From Megachile rotundata (taxonomy: Eukaryota; Arthropoda; Insecta; Hymenoptera; Megachilidae), in contig NW_027473317.1 of the NCBI RefSeq assembly GCF_050947335.1, positions 2,976,001 through 3,040,000 of the forward strand: a DNA stretch of 64,000 nucleotides, in the 5' to 3' direction. Made by a program: the position numbers and the translations under genes. Numbering within the stretch: position 1 is the first letter of the stretch; each line of letters begins with the position of its first letter. Below, in pieces: positions 42,241-57,465 of this stretch. The notes beneath the pieces were generated by a model that saw nothing but the letters and a program-made list of their open reading frames with translations, had not been told where the DNA came from and made no database searches.

Positions 42241-45200
42241 GTGTGATTGTGATTGTGTGATTGTGATTGTATGATTGTGATTGTATGATTGTGATTGTAT
42301 GATTGTGATCGTATGATTGTGATCGTAAGATTGTGATTGTATGATTGTGATTGTATGATTGTGATTGTATGATTGTGATTGTATGATTGTGATTGTATGA
42401 TTGTGATTGTGAGATTGTGATTGTATGATTGTGATTGTATGATTGTGATTGTATGATTGCGATTGTATGATTGTGATTGTATGATTGTGATTGTATGATT
42501 GTGATCGTATGATTGTGATCGTATGATTGTGATCGTATGATTGTGATCGAATAATTGTGATTGTATGATTCTGATCGTATGATTGTGATTGTAAGATTGT
42601 GATTGTGTGATTGCGATTCTATGATTGTGACTGTATGATTGTGATTGTATGATTGTCATTGTATGATTGTGACTGTATGATTGTGATTGTATGGTTGTGA
42701 TTGTATGGTTGTGATTGTATGATTGTGATTGTATGATTGCGATTGTATGATTGCGATTGTATGATTGTGATCGTATGATTGTGATCGTATGATTGTGATT
42801 GTATGATTGTGATTGTATGATTGTGATTGTATGATTGTGATTGTATGATTGCGATTGTATGATTCTGATTGTATGATTGTGATTGTATGATTGTGATTGT
42901 ATGATCGTGATTGTATGATCGTGATTGTATGATCGTGATTGTGAGATTGTGATTGTATGATTGTGGTTGTATGGTTGTGATTGTATGATTGTGATTGTAT
43001 GATTGTGATTGTATGACTGTGTTTGCATGATTGTGATTGTATGACGGTGATTGCGTGATTGTGATTGTATGATTGTGATTGTATGATTGTGATTGTATGA
43101 TTGCGATTGTATGATTGTGATTGTATGATTGTGATTGTATGATTGTGATCGTATGATTGTGATCGTACGATTGTGATCGTATAATTGTGATTGTATGATT
43201 GTGATTGTATGATTGTGATTGTATGATTGTGATTGTATGATTGTGATTGTATGATTGTGATTGTATGATTGTGATTGTATGATTGTGATCGTATGATTGT
43301 GGTTGTATGATTGTGATTGTATGATTGTGATTGTACGATTGTGATTGTATGATTGTGATTGTATGATAGTAATTGTATGATTGTGATTGTATGATTGTGA
43401 TTGTATGATTGTGATTGTATGATTGTGATCGTATGATTGTGATTCTTTGATTGCGATTGTATGATTGTGATAGTATGATTGTGATTGTATGATTTTGATT
43501 GTATGATGGTGATTCTTTGATTGCGATTGTATGATTGTGATAGTATGATTGTGATTGTATGATTGTGATTGTATGATGGTGATTGTATGATTGTGATTGT
43601 ATGATTGTGATTGTATGATTGTGATTGCATGATTGTGATTGTATGACTGTGATTGTGTGATTGTGATTGTGTGATTGTGATTGTATGATTGTGATTGTAT
43701 GATTGTGATCGTATGATTGTGATTGTATGATTGTGATTGCATGATTGTGATTGTATGATTGTGATTGTGTGATTGTGATTGTGTGATTGTGATTGTATGA
43801 TTGTGATTGTATGATTGTGATCGTATGATTGTGATCGTATGATTGTGATCGTATGATTGTGATCGTATAATTGTGATTGTATGATTCTGATCGTATGATT
43901 GTGATTGTAAGATTGTGATTGTGTGATTGCGATTCTATGATTGTGACTGTATGATTGTGATTGTATGATTGTCATTGTATGATTGTGACTGTATGATTGT
44001 GATTGTATGGTTGTGATTGTATGGTTGTGATTGTATGATTGTGATTGTATGATTGCGATTGTATGATTGCGATTGTATGATTGTGATCGTATGATTGTGA
44101 TCGTATGATTGTGATCGTATGATTGTGATTGTATGATTGTGATTGTATGATTGTGATTGTATGATTGTGATTGTATGATTGCGATTGTATGATTCTGATT
44201 GTATGATTGTGATTGTATGATTGTGATTGTATGATCGTGATTGTATGATCGTGATTGTATGATCGTGATTGTGAGATTGTGATTGTATGATTGTGGTTGT
44301 ATGGTTGTGATTGTATGATTGTGATTGTATGATTGTGATTGTATGACTGTGTTTGCATGATTGTGATTGTATGACGGTGATTGCGTGATTGTGATTGTAT
44401 GATTGTGATTGTATGATTGTGATTGTATGATTGTGATTGTATGATTGTGATTGTATGATTGTGATTGCATGATTGTGATTGTATGATTGTGATTGTGTGA
44501 TTGTGATTGTGTGATTGTGATTGTATGATTGTGATTGTATGATTGTGATCGTATGATTGTGATTGTATGATTGTGATTGCATGATTGTGATTGTATGATT
44601 GTGATTGTGTGATTGTGATTGTGTGATTGTGATTGTATGATTGTGATTGTATGATGGTGATCGTATGATTGTGATCGTATGATTGTGATCGTATGATTGT
44701 GATCGTATAATTGTGATTGTATGATTCTGATCGTATGATTGTGATTGTAAGATTGTGATTGTGTGATTGCGATTCTATGATTGTGACTGTATGATTGTGA
44801 TTGTATGATTGTCATTGTATGATTGTGACTGTATGATTGTGATTGTATGGTTGTGATTGTATGGTTGTGATTGTATGATTGTGATTGTATGATTGCGATT
44901 GTATGATTGCGATTGTATGATTGTGATCGTATGATTGTGATCGTATGATTGTGATTGTATGATTGTGATTGTATGATTGTGATTGTATGATTGTGATTGT
45001 ATGATTGCGATTGTATGATTCTGATTGTATGATTGTGATTGTATGATTGTGATTGTATGATCGTGATTGTATGATCGTGATTGTATGATCGTGATTGTGA
45101 GATTGTGATTGTATGATTGTGGTTGTATGGTTGTGATTGTATGATTGTGATTGTATGATTGTGATTGTATGACTGTGTTTGCATGATTGTGATTGTATGA

Positions 45201-47535
45201 CGGTGATTGCGTGATTGTGATTGTATGATTGTGATTGTATGATTGTGATTGTATGATTGTGATTGTATGATTGCGATTGTATGATTGTGATTGTATGATT
45301 GTGATTGTATGATTGTGATCGTATGATTGTGATCGTACGATTGTGATCGTATAATTGTGATTGTATGATTGTGATTGTATGATTGTGATTGTATGATTGT
45401 GATTGTATGATTGTGATTGTATGATTGTGATTGTATGATTGTGATTGTATGATTGTGATTGTATGATCGGGATTGTATGATCGTGATTGAGAGATTGTGA
45501 TTGTATGATTGTGATTGTATGATTGTGATTGTATGATTGTGATTGCATGATTGTGAGTGTATGATTGTGATTGTATGATTGTGATTTATGATTGTGATTG
45601 TATGATTGTGATTGTATGATTGTGTTTGCATGATTGTGATTGTATGATTGTGATTGTGTGATTGTGATTGTATGATTGTGATTGTATGATTGTGATTGTA
45701 TGATTGTTTCTGCATGATTGTGATTGTATGATTGCGATTGTATGATTACGATTGTGTGATTGTGATTGTATGATTGTGATTGTATGATTGTGATTGTATG
45801 ATAGTAATTGTATGATTGTGATTGTATGATTGTGATTGTATGATTGTGATTGTATGATTGTGATTGTATGATTGTGATCGTATGATTGTGATTCTTTGAT
45901 TGCGATTGTATGATTGTGATAGTATGATTGTGATTGTATGATTGTCATTGTATGATGGTGATTCTTTGATTGCGATTGTATGATTGTGATAGTATGATTG
46001 TGATTGTATGATTGTGATTGTATGATGGTGATTGTATGATTGTGATTGTATGATTGTGATTGTATGATTGTGATTGCATGATTGTGATTGTATGATTGTG
46101 ATTGTGTGATTGTGATTGTGTGATTGTGATTGTATGATTGTGATTGTATGATTGTGATCGTATGATTGTGATTGTAAGATTGTGATTGTGTGATTGTGAT
46201 TGTATGATTGTGATTGTATGATTGTGATTGTATGATTGTGATTGTATGATTGTGATTGTATGATTGTGATTGTATGATTGCGATTGTATGATTCTGATTG
46301 TATGATTCTGATTGTATGATTGTGATTGTATGATCGTGATTGTATGATCGTGATTGTATGATCGTGATTGTGAGATTGTGATTGTATGATTGTGGTTGTA
46401 TGGTTGTGATTGTATGATTGTGATTGTATGATTGTGATTGTATGACTGTGTTTGCATGATTGTGATTGCATGATTGTGATTGCATGATTGTGATTGTATG
46501 ATTGCGATTGTATGATTGTGATTGTATGATTGTGATTGTATGATTGTGATTGTATGATTGTGATTGTATGATTGCGATCGTATGATTGTGGTTGTATGAT
46601 TGTGATTGTATGATTGTGATTGTATGATTGTGATTGTATGATTGTGATTGTATGATTGTGATTGTATGATTGTGATTGTATGATTGTGGTTGTATGGTTG
46701 TGATTGTATGATTGTGATCGTATGATTGTGATCGTATGATTGTGATTGTATGATTGTGATTGTATGATTGTGATTGTATGATTGTGATTGTATGATTGTG
46801 ATTGTATGATTGTTTCTGCATGATTGTGATTGTATGATTGCGATTGTATGATTACGATTGTGTGATTGTGATTGTATGATTGTGATTGTATGATTGTGAT
46901 TGTTTGATAGTAATTGTATGATTGTGATTGTATGATTGTGATTGTATGATTGTGATTGTATGATTGTGATCGTATGATTGTGATTCTTTGATTGCGATTG
47001 TATGATTGTGATAGTATGATTGTGATTGTATGATTGTGATTGTATGATGGTGATTCTTTGATTGCGATTGTATGATTGTGATAGTATGATTGTGATTGTA
47101 TGATTGTGATTGTATGATGGTGATTGTATGATTGTGATTGTATGATTGTGATTGTATGATTGTGATTGCATGATTGTGATTGTATGATTGTGATTGTGTG
47201 ATTGTGATTGTGTGATTGTGATTGTATGATTGTGATTGTATGATTGTGATCGTATGATTGTGATTGTAAGATTGTGATTGTGTGATTGTGATTGTATGAT
47301 TGTGATTGTATGATTGTGATTTTATGATTGTGATTGTATGATTGTGATTGTATGATTGTGATCGTATGATAGTGATTCTTTGATTGCGATTGTATGATTG
47401 TGATTGTATGATTGTGATTGTATGATTGTGATCGTATGATTGTGATCGTATGATTGTGATTGTAAGATTGTGATTGTGTGATTGCGATTGTATGATTGGG
47501 ACTGTATGATTGTGATTGTATGATTGTGATTGTAT
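42241..47535. repeat. Family B block between A copies 6 and 7
   Basis: Contains three gacggtgattgcgtg modules (43,043, 44,373, 45,199; spacing 1,330 and 826 bp), each preceded by gatcgtg units and gtggttgtatggttg. A 13-bp unit at 45,583-45,589 is followed by tttctgcatg at 45,707, and a second tttctgcatg near 46,812 has no 13-bp unit. The block belongs to subfamily B1 by its tttctgcatg spacing. It recurs at 57,466-62,262 with internal length changes. It has no HindIII site. The right edge near 47,536 is an abrupt change from gattgggactg B units to the A entry unit. Confidence 0.8.
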
Positions 47536-49325
47536 GATGGTGATTGTTTGACTGTGATTGTGTGATTGTGATTGCATGATTGTGATTGCATGATTGTGAT
47601 TGCATGATTGTGATTGTAGGATTGTGATTTTATGGCTGTGATTGTATGATAGTGATTGTATGATTGTGATTGTATGATTGTGATTGTATGATTGTGATTG
47701 TATGCTTGTGATTGCATGATTGTGATTGTATGATATTGTCTATATTATTGTGATTGTATGATTGTGATTGTATGATATTGTTTGTGTTATTGTGATTGCA
47801 CGATTGTGATTGTATGATTGTGATTGTATGATTGTGATTGTATGATTGTGATTGTATGATTGTGATTGTATGATTGTGATTGTATGATTTTGTTTGTATG
47901 ATTGTGATTGTATGATTGTGATTGTATGATTGTGGTTGTATGATTGTGATTGTATGATTGTGATTGTATGATTTTGTTTGTATGATTGTGATTGTATGAT
48001 TGTGATTGTATGATTGTGATTGTATGATTGTGATTGTATGATTGTGATTGTATGATTGTGATTGTATGATTGTGATTGTATGATTGTGGTTGTATGCTTG
48101 TGATTGCATGATTGTGATTGTATGATTGTGATTGTATGATTGTGATTGTATGATTGTGATTGTATGACTTTAATTGTGTGATTGTGATTGTATGATAGTG
48201 ATTGTATTATTTTGATTGTGTGATTCTGATTGTATGATTGTGATTGTATGATTGTGATTGTATGATGGTGATTGTATGATTGTAATTGTATGACTGTGAT
48301 TGTGTGATTGTTTTTGTATGATTGTGATTGTATGATAGTAATTGTATGATTGTGATCGTATGAGTATGATTGTACGATTGTGATTGTATGATTGTAATTG
48401 TATGATTGTGATTGTATGATTGTGATTGTATGATTGTGATTGTATGATTGTGGTTGTACGATCCTCATTGCGACATTACGATCTTATGATTGCGATTGTA
48501 TGACTGTGATTGTATGATTGTGATTGTATGATTGTGATTGTATGATTGTGATTGTATGATTGTGATTGTACGATTGTGATAGTATGATCGTGATTGTATG
48601 ATTGTAATTGTATGATTGTGATTGCATGATTGTGATTGTATGATTGCGATTTTATTATTGTGATTGCATGATTGCGTTTTTATTATTGTGATTGTACGAT
48701 TGTGATTGTACGATTGTGATTGTATGATTTTGATTGTATGATTGTGATTGTACGATTGTAATTGCATGATTGTGATTGTATGATTGTGATTGTAAGCTTG
48801 TGATTGTCTCATTGTGATTGTATGATTGTGATTGTATGATTGTGATTGTATGATTGTGATTGTATGATTGTGATTGTATGATTGTGATTGTATGATTGTG
48901 ATTGTATGATTGTGATTGTATGATTGTGATTGTATGATTGTGATTGTATGACTTTAATTGTATGATTGTGATTGTATTATTTTGATTGTATGGTCGTGAT
49001 TGTATGATGGTGATTGTATGATTGTGACTGTATGATTGTGATTGTATGATTGTGATTGTAAGATTGTGATTCTATGGCTGTGATTGTATGATTGTGATTG
49101 TATGATAGTGATTGTATGATTTTGATTGTATGATTGTAATTGTATGATTGTGATTGTGTGATTATGATTGTATGATTGCGATTTTATTATTGTGATTGCA
49201 TGATTGCGTTTGTATTATTGTGATTGTACGATTGTGATTGTACGATTGTGATTGTACGATTGTGATTGTACGATTGTGATTGTACGATTGTGATTGTACG
49301 ATTGTGATTGTACGATTGTGATTGT
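47536..49325. repeat. Family A block, copy 7 (truncated, single tail)
   Basis: Entry unit at 47,536, L2 at 47,734, L1 at 48,466 with gatcctcattgcg where most copies have gatagtcattgcg. Only one HindIII site is present, at 48,794. The block ends after a seven-unit gattgtac run (49,229-49,313): instead of the usual taagctt and gattgtctc, B markers start at once (gatcgtatgactg, gattctttgattgcg near 49,350). The second tail and the exit units are missing. Confidence 0.85.
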
Positions 49326-51861
49326 ATGATTGTGATCGTATGACTGTGATTCTTTGATTGCGATTGTATGATTGTGATAGTATGATTGTGATTGTATGAT
49401 TGTGATTGTATGATGGTGATTCTTTGATTGCGATTGTATGATTGTGATAGTATGATTGTGATTGTATGATTGTGATTGTATGATGGTGATTGTATGATTG
49501 TGATTGTATGATTGTGATTGTATGATTGTGATTGCATGATTGTGATTGTATGATTGTGATTGTGTGATTGTGATTGTGTGATTGTGATTGTATGATTGTG
49601 ATTGTATGATTGTGATCGTATGATTGTGATTGTAAGATTGTGATTGTGTGATTGTGATTGTATGATTGTGATTGTATGATTGTGATTGTATGATTGTGAT
49701 TGTATGATTGTGATTGTATGATTGTGATCGTATGATAGTGATTCTTTGATTGCGATTGTATGATTGTGATTGTATGATTGTGATTGTATGATTGTGATTG
49801 TATGATTGTGATTGTATGATTGTGATCGTATGATGGTGATTCTTTGATTGCAATTGTATGATTGTGATTGTATGATTGTGATTGTATGATTGGGATTGTA
49901 TGATTGTGATTGTATGATTGTGATTGTATGATTGTGATTGCATGATTGTGATTGCATGATTGTGATTGTGTGATTGTGATTGTATGATTGTGATTGTATG
50001 ATTGTGATTGTATGATTGTGATCGTATGATTGTGATCGTATGATTGTGATTGTAAGATTGTGATTGTGTGATTGCGATTGTATGATTGGGACTGTATGAT
50101 TGTGATTGTATGATTGTGTTTGTATGATTGTGATCGTATGATTGTGATTCTTTGATTGCGATTGAATGATTGCGATTGTATGATTGCGATTGTATGATTG
50201 CGATTGTATGATTGCGATTGTATGATTGCGATTGTATGATTGCGATTGTATGATTGTGATTGTATGATTGTGATTGTATGATTGTGATTGTATGATTGTG
50301 ATTGTATGATTGTGATTGTATGATTGTGATTGTATGATTGTGATTGTATGAATGTGATTGTATGATTGTGATTGTATGATTGTGATTGTATGATTGTGAT
50401 TGTATGATTGTGATTGTATGATTGTGATTGTATGATTGTGATTGTATGATTGTGATCGTATGATTGTGGTTGTATGATTGTGATTGTATGATTGTGATTG
50501 TATGATTGCGATTGTATGATTGTGATCGTATGATAGTAATTGTATGATTGTGATTGTATGATTGTGATTGTATGATTGTGATTGTATGATTGTGATTGTA
50601 TGATTGTGATTGTATGATTGTGATTGTATGATTGTGATCGTATGATTGTGATTCTTTGATTGCGATTGTATGATTGCGATTGTATGATTGTGATTGTATG
50701 ATTGTGATCGTATGATTGTGATTCTTTGATTGCGATTGTACGATTGTGATAGTATGATTGTGATTGTATGATTGTGATTGTACGATTGTGATTGTATGAT
50801 TGTGATTGTATGATTGTGATTGCATGATTGTGATTGTATGATTGTGATTGTGTGATTGTGATTGTATGATTGTGATTGTATGACTGTGATCGTATGACTG
50901 TGATCGTATGATTGTGATTGTAAGATTGTGATTGTATGATTGTGATTGTATGATTGTGATTGTATGATTGTGATTGTATGATTGTGATTGCATGATTGTG
51001 ATTGCATGATTGTGATTGTGTGAATGTGATTGTATGATTGTGATTGTATGATTGTGATTGTATGATTGTGATCGTATGATTGTGATCGTATGATTGTGAT
51101 TGTAAGATTGTGATTGTGTGATTGCGATTGTATGATTGTGACTGTATGATTGTGATTGTATGATTGTGTTTGTATGATTGTGATCGTATGATTGTGATTC
51201 TTTGATTGCGATTGTATGATTGCGATCGTATGATTGTGAACGTATGATTGTGATTGTATGATTGTGATTGTATGATTGTGATTGTATGATTGTGATTGTA
51301 TGATTGTGATTGTATGATTGTGATTGTATAATTGTGATTGTATGATTGTGATTGTATGATTGTGATTGTATGATTGTCATTGTATGATTGTGATTGTATG
51401 ATTGTGATTGCATGATTGTGATTGGATGATTGTGATTGTATGATTGTGATTGTATGATTGTGATTGTATGATTGCGATTGTATGATTGTGTGTCTTTCAT
51501 TGCGATTGTATGATTGTGATTGTATGATTGTGATTGTATGATTGTGATTGTATGATTGTGATTGTATGATTGTGATTGTATGATTGTGATTGTATGATTG
51601 TGATTGTATGATTGTGATTGTATGATTGTGATTGTATGATTGTGATTGCATGATTGTGATTGTATGATTGTGATTGTGTGATTGTGATTGTATGATTGTG
51701 ATTGTATGATTGTGATTGTATGATTGTGATCGTATGATTGTGATCGTAAGATTGTGATTGTATGATTGTGATTGTATGATTGTGATTGCATGATTGTGAT
51801 TGTATGATTGTGATTGTGAGATTGTGATTGTATGATTGTGATTGTATGATTGTGATTGTAT
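49326..51861. repeat. Family B block between A copies 7 and 8
   Basis: The left part has gattctttgattgcg units, gattgggactg near 50,084 and a seven-unit gattgcg run (50,156-50,253) typical of subfamily B1, but no 13-bp unit. From about 50,330 it copies 31,380-32,920 at offset 18,941 bp, including gatagtaattg at 50,532, gtgaatgtg at about 51,022, gaacgtatg at 51,238 and gtctttcattgcg at 51,492. It therefore joins two B segments that are separate elsewhere in the window. Confidence 0.8.
50156..50253. repeat. CpG-bearing gattgcg run, 7 units
   Basis: Only long gcg run in the right half. It has the gattgaatg opener of subfamily B1 but is followed by the 31.4-kb type sequence and not by a 13-bp unit. 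Confidence 0.9.
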
Positions 51862-54755
51862 GATGGTGATTGTTTGACTGTGATTGTGTGATTGTGATTG
51901 CATGATTGTGATTGCATGATTGTGATTGCATGATTGTGATTGTAGGATTGTGATTTTATGGCTGTGATTGTATGATAGTGATTGTATGATTGTGATTGTA
52001 TGATTGTGATTGTATGATTGTGATTGTATGCTTGTGATTGCATGATTGTGATTGTATGATATTGTCTATATTATTGTGATTGTATGATTGTGATTGTATG
52101 ATATTGTTTGTGTTATTGTGATTGCACGATTGTGATTGTATGATTGTGATTGTATGATTGTGATTGTATGATTGTGATTGTATGATTGTGATTGTATGAT
52201 TGTGATTGTATGATTTTGTTTGTATGATTGTGATTGTATGATTGTGATTGTATGATTGTGGTTGTATGATTGTGATTGTATGATTGTGATTGTATGATTT
52301 TGTTTGTATGATTGTGATTGTATGATTGTGATTGTATGATTGTGATTGTATGATTGTGATTGTATGATTGTGATTGTATGATTGTGATTGTATGATTGTG
52401 ATTGTATGATTGTGGTTGTATGCTTGTGATTGCATGATTGTGATTGTATGATTGTGATTGTATGATTGTGATTGTATGATTGTGATTGTATGACTTTAAT
52501 TGTGTGATTGTGATTGTATGATAGTGATTGTATTATTTTGATTGTGTGATTCTGATTGTATGATTGTGATTGTATGATTGTGATTGTATGATGGTGATTG
52601 TATGATTGTAATTGTATGACTGTGATTGTGTGATTGTTTTTGTATGATTGTGATTGTATGATAGTAATTGTATGATTGTGATCGTATGAGTATGATTGTA
52701 CGATTGTGATTGTATGATTGTAATTGTATGATTGTGATTGTATGATTGTGATTGTATGATTGTGATTGTATGATTGTGGTTGTACGATAGTCATTGCGAC
52801 ATTACGATCTTATGATTGCGATTGTATGACTGTGATTGTATGATTGTGATTGTATGATTGTGATTGTATGATTGTGATTGTATGATTGTGATTGTACGAT
52901 TGTGATAGTATGATCGTGATTGTATGATTGTAATTGTATGATTGTGATTGCATGATTGTGATTGTATGATTGCGATTTTATTATTGTGATTGCATGATTG
53001 CGTTTTTATTATTGTGATTGTACGATTGTGATTGTACGATTGTGATTGTACGATTGTGATTGTATGATTTTGATTGTATGATTGTGATTGTACGATTGTA
53101 ATTGCATGATTGTGATTGTATGATTGTGATTGTAAGCTTGTGATTGTCTCATTGTGATTGTTGGATTGTGATTGTATGATTGTGATTGTATGATTGTGAT
53201 TGTATGATTGTGATTGTATGATTGTGATTGTATGATTGTGATTGTATGATTGTGATTGTATGATTGTGATTGTATGATTGTGATTGTATGACTTTAATTG
53301 TATGATTGTGATTGTATTATTTTGATTGTATGGTCGTGATTGTATGATGGTGATTGTATGATTGTGACTGTATGATTGTGATTGTATGATTGTGATTGTA
53401 AGATTGTGATTCTATGGCTGTGATTGTATGATTGTAATTGTATGATAGTGATTGTATGATTTTGATTGTATGATTGTAATTGTATGATTGTGATTGTGTG
53501 ATTATGATTGTATGATTGCGATTTTATTATTGTGATTGCATGATTGCGTTTGTATTATTGTGATTGTACGATTGTGATTGTACGATTGTGATTGTACGAT
53601 TGTGATTGTACGATTGTGATTGTACGATTGTGATTGTACGATTGTGACTGTACGATTGTGATTGTATGATTGTGATTGTAAGCTTGTGATTGTCTCATTG
53701 TGATTGTATGATTGTGATTGTATGATTGTGATTGTATGATTGTGATTGTATGATTGCGATTTGATTATTGTGATTGCATGATTGCGTTTTTATTATTGTG
53801 ATTGTACGATTGTGATTGTACGATTGTGATTGTACGATTGTGATTGTATGATTTTGATTGTATGATTGTGATTGTACGATTGTAATTGCATGATTGTGAT
53901 TGTATGATTGTGATTGTAAGCTTGTGATTGTCTCATTGTGATTGTATGATTGTGATTGTATGATTGTGATTGTATGATTGTGATTGTATGATTGTGATTG
54001 TATGATTGTGATTGTATGATTGTGATTGTATGACTTTAATTGTATGATTGTGATTGTATGATTGTGATTGTATTATTTTGATTGTATGGTCGTGATTGTA
54101 TGATGGTGATTGTATGATTGTGACTGTATGATTGTGATTGTATGATTGTGATTGTAAGATTGTGATTCTATGGCTGTGATTGTATGATTGTGATTGTATG
54201 ATAGTGATTGTATGATTTTGATTGTATGATTGTAATTGTATGATTGTGATTGTGTGATTATGATTGTATGATTGCGATTTTATTATTGTGATTGCATGAT
54301 TGCGTTTGTATTATTGTGATTGTACGATTGTGATTGTACGATTGTGATTGTACGATTGTGATTGTACGATTGTGATTGTATGATTGTGATTGTAAGCTTG
54401 TGATTGTCTCATTGTGATTGTATGATTGTGATTGTATGATTGTGATTGTATGATTGTGATTGTATGATTGTGATTTTATGATTGTGATTGTATAATTGTG
54501 ATTGTATGATTGTGATTGTATGATTGTGATTGTATGATTGTGATTGTGTTATTGTGATTCTATGATTGTGATTGTATGATTGTGATTGTATGATTGTGAT
54601 TGTATGATTATGATCGTACGATTGTGATTGTAAGATGGTGATTGTATGATTGTGATTGTATGATTGTGATTGTATGATTGTGATTGTATGATTGTGATTG
54701 TATGATTGTGATTGTATGATTGTGATTGCATGATTGTGATTGTGTGATTGTGATT
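51862..54755. repeat. Family A block, copy 8 (double tail)
   Basis: Entry unit at 51,862, L2 at 52,060, L1 at 52,792, exactly 15,245 bp after copy 5. HindIII sites at 53,134, 53,680, 53,918 and 54,394; the first interval is 546 bp, one unit longer than in copy 5, and the L1-to-first-site interval is one unit shorter. Just after the first HindIII site a unit reads gttggattg, which I did not see elsewhere. This block starts the second copy of the super-repeat. Confidence 0.85.
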
Positions 54756-57465
54756 GTATGCTTGTGATTGCATGATTGTGATTGTATGATATTGTCTATA
54801 TTATTGTGATTGTATGATTGTGATTGTATGATATTGTTTGTGTTATTGTGATTGCACGATTGTGATTGTATGATTGTGATTGTATGATTGTGATTGTATG
54901 ATTGTGATTGTATGATTGTGATTGTATGATTGTGATTGTATGATTTTGTTTGTATGATTGTGATTGTATGATTGTGATTGTATGATTGTGGTTGTATGAT
55001 TGTGATTGTATGATTGTGATTGTATGATTTTGTTTGTATGATTGTGATTGTATGATTGTGATTGTATGATTGTGATTGTATGATTGTGATTGTATGATTG
55101 TGATTGTATGATTGTGATTGTATGATTGTGATTGTATGATTGTGGTTGTATGCTTGTGATTGCATGATTGTGATTGTATGATTGTGATTGTATGATTGTG
55201 ATTGTATGATTGTGATTGTATGACTTTAATTGTGTGATTGTGATTGTATGATAGTGATTGTATTATTTTGATTGTGTGATTCTGATTGTATGATTGTGAT
55301 TGTATGATTGTGATTGTATGATGGTGATTGTATGATTGTAATTGTATGACTGTGATTGTGTGATTGTTTTTGTATGATTGTGATTGTATGATAGTAATTG
55401 TATGATTGTGATCGTATGAGTATGATTGTACGATTGTGATTGTATGATTGTAATTGTATGATTGTGATTGTATGATTGTGATTGTATGATTGTGATTGTA
55501 TGATTGTGGTTGTACGATAGTCATTGCGACATTACGATCTTATGATTGCGATTGTATGACTGTGATTGTATGATTGTGATTGTATGATTGTGATTGTATG
55601 ATTGTGATTGTATGATTGTGATTGTACGATTGTGATAGTATGATCGTGATTGTATGATTGTAATTGTATGATTGTGATTGCATGATTGTGATTGTATGAT
55701 TGCGATTTTATTATTGTGATTGCATGATTGCGTTTTTATTATTGTGATTGTACGATTGTGATTGTACGATTGTGATTGTACGATTGTGATTGTATGATTT
55801 TGATTGTATGATTGTGATTGTACGATTGTAATTGCATGATTGTGATTGTATGATTGTGATTGTAAGCTTGTGATTGTCTCATTGTGATTGTATGATTGTG
55901 ATTGTATGATTGTGATTGTATGATTGTGATTGTATGATTGTGATTGTATGATTGTGATTGTATGATTGTGATTGTATGATTGTGATTGTATGACTTTAAT
56001 TGTATGATTGTGATTGTATTATTTTGATTGTATGGTCGTGATTGTATGATGGTGATTGTATGATTGTGACTGTATGATTGTGATTGTATGATTGTGATTG
56101 TAAGATTGTGATTCTATGGCTGTGATTGTATGATTGTGATTGTATGATAGTGATTGTATGATTTTGATTGTATGATTGTAATTGTATGATTGTGATTGTG
56201 TGATTATGATTGTATGATTGCGATTTTATTATTGTGATTGCATGATTGCGTTTGTATTATTGTGATTGTACGATTGTGATTGTACGATTGTGATTGTACG
56301 ATTGTGATTGTACGATTGTGATTGTACGATTGTGATTGTACGATTGTGACTGTACGATTGTGATTGTATGATTGTGATTGTAAGCTTGTGATTGTCTCAT
56401 TGTGATTGTATGATTGTGATTGTATGATTGTGATTGTATGATTGTGATTGTATGATTGCGATTTGATTATTGTGATTGCATGATTGCGTTTTTATTATTG
56501 TGATTGTACGATTGTGATTGTACGATTGTGATTGTACGATTGTGATTGTATGATTTTGATTGTATGATTGTGATTGTACGATTGTAATTGCATGATTGTG
56601 ATTGTATGATTGTGATTGTAAGCTTGTGATTGTCTCATTGTGATTGTATGATTGTGATTGTATGATTGTGATTGTATGATTGTGATTGTATGATTGTGAT
56701 TGTATGATTGTGATTGTATGATTGTGATTGTATGACTTTAATTGTATGATTGTGATTGTATGATTGTGATTGTATTATTTTGATTGTATGGTCGTGATTG
56801 TATGATGGTGATTGTATGATTGTGACTGTATGATTGTGATTGTATGATTGTGATTGTAAGATTGTGATTCTATGGCTGTGATTTTATGATTGTGATTGTA
56901 TGATAGTGATTGTATGATTTTGATTGTATGATTGTAATTGTATGATTGTGATTGTGTGATTATGATTGTATGATTGCGATTTTATTATTGTGATTGCATG
57001 ATTGCGTTTGTATTATTGTGATTGTACGATTGTGATTGTACGATTGTGATTGTACGATTGTGATTGTACGATTGTGATTGTATGATTGTGATTGTAAGCT
57101 TGTGATTGTCTCATTGTGATTGTATGATTGTGATTGTATGATTGTGATTGTATGATTGTGATTGTATGATTGTGATTTTATGATTGTGATTGTATAATTG
57201 TGATTGTATGATTGTGATTGTATGATTGTGATTGTATGATTGTGATTGTGTTATTGTGATTCTATGATTGTGATTGTATGATTGTGATTGTATGATTGTG
57301 ATTGTATGATTATGATCGTACGATTGTGATTGTAAGATGGTGATTGTATGATTGTGATTGTATGATTGTGATTGTATGATTGTGATTGTATGATTGTGAT
57401 TGTATGATTGTGATTGTATGATTGTGATTGTATGATTGTGATTGCATGATTGTGATTGTGTGATT
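54756..57465. repeat. Family A block, copy 9 (double tail)
   Basis: L2 at 54,790 and L1 at 55,522, exactly 15,245 bp after copy 6, and likewise without the entry unit. HindIII sites at 55,864, 56,382, 56,620 and 57,096; the first interval is 518 bp, one unit shorter than in copy 6. It keeps the gattttatg unit after tatggctg near 56,880 that marks copy 6. Exit units gatcgtacg and taagatgg lie near 57,315-57,338. Confidence 0.85.
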
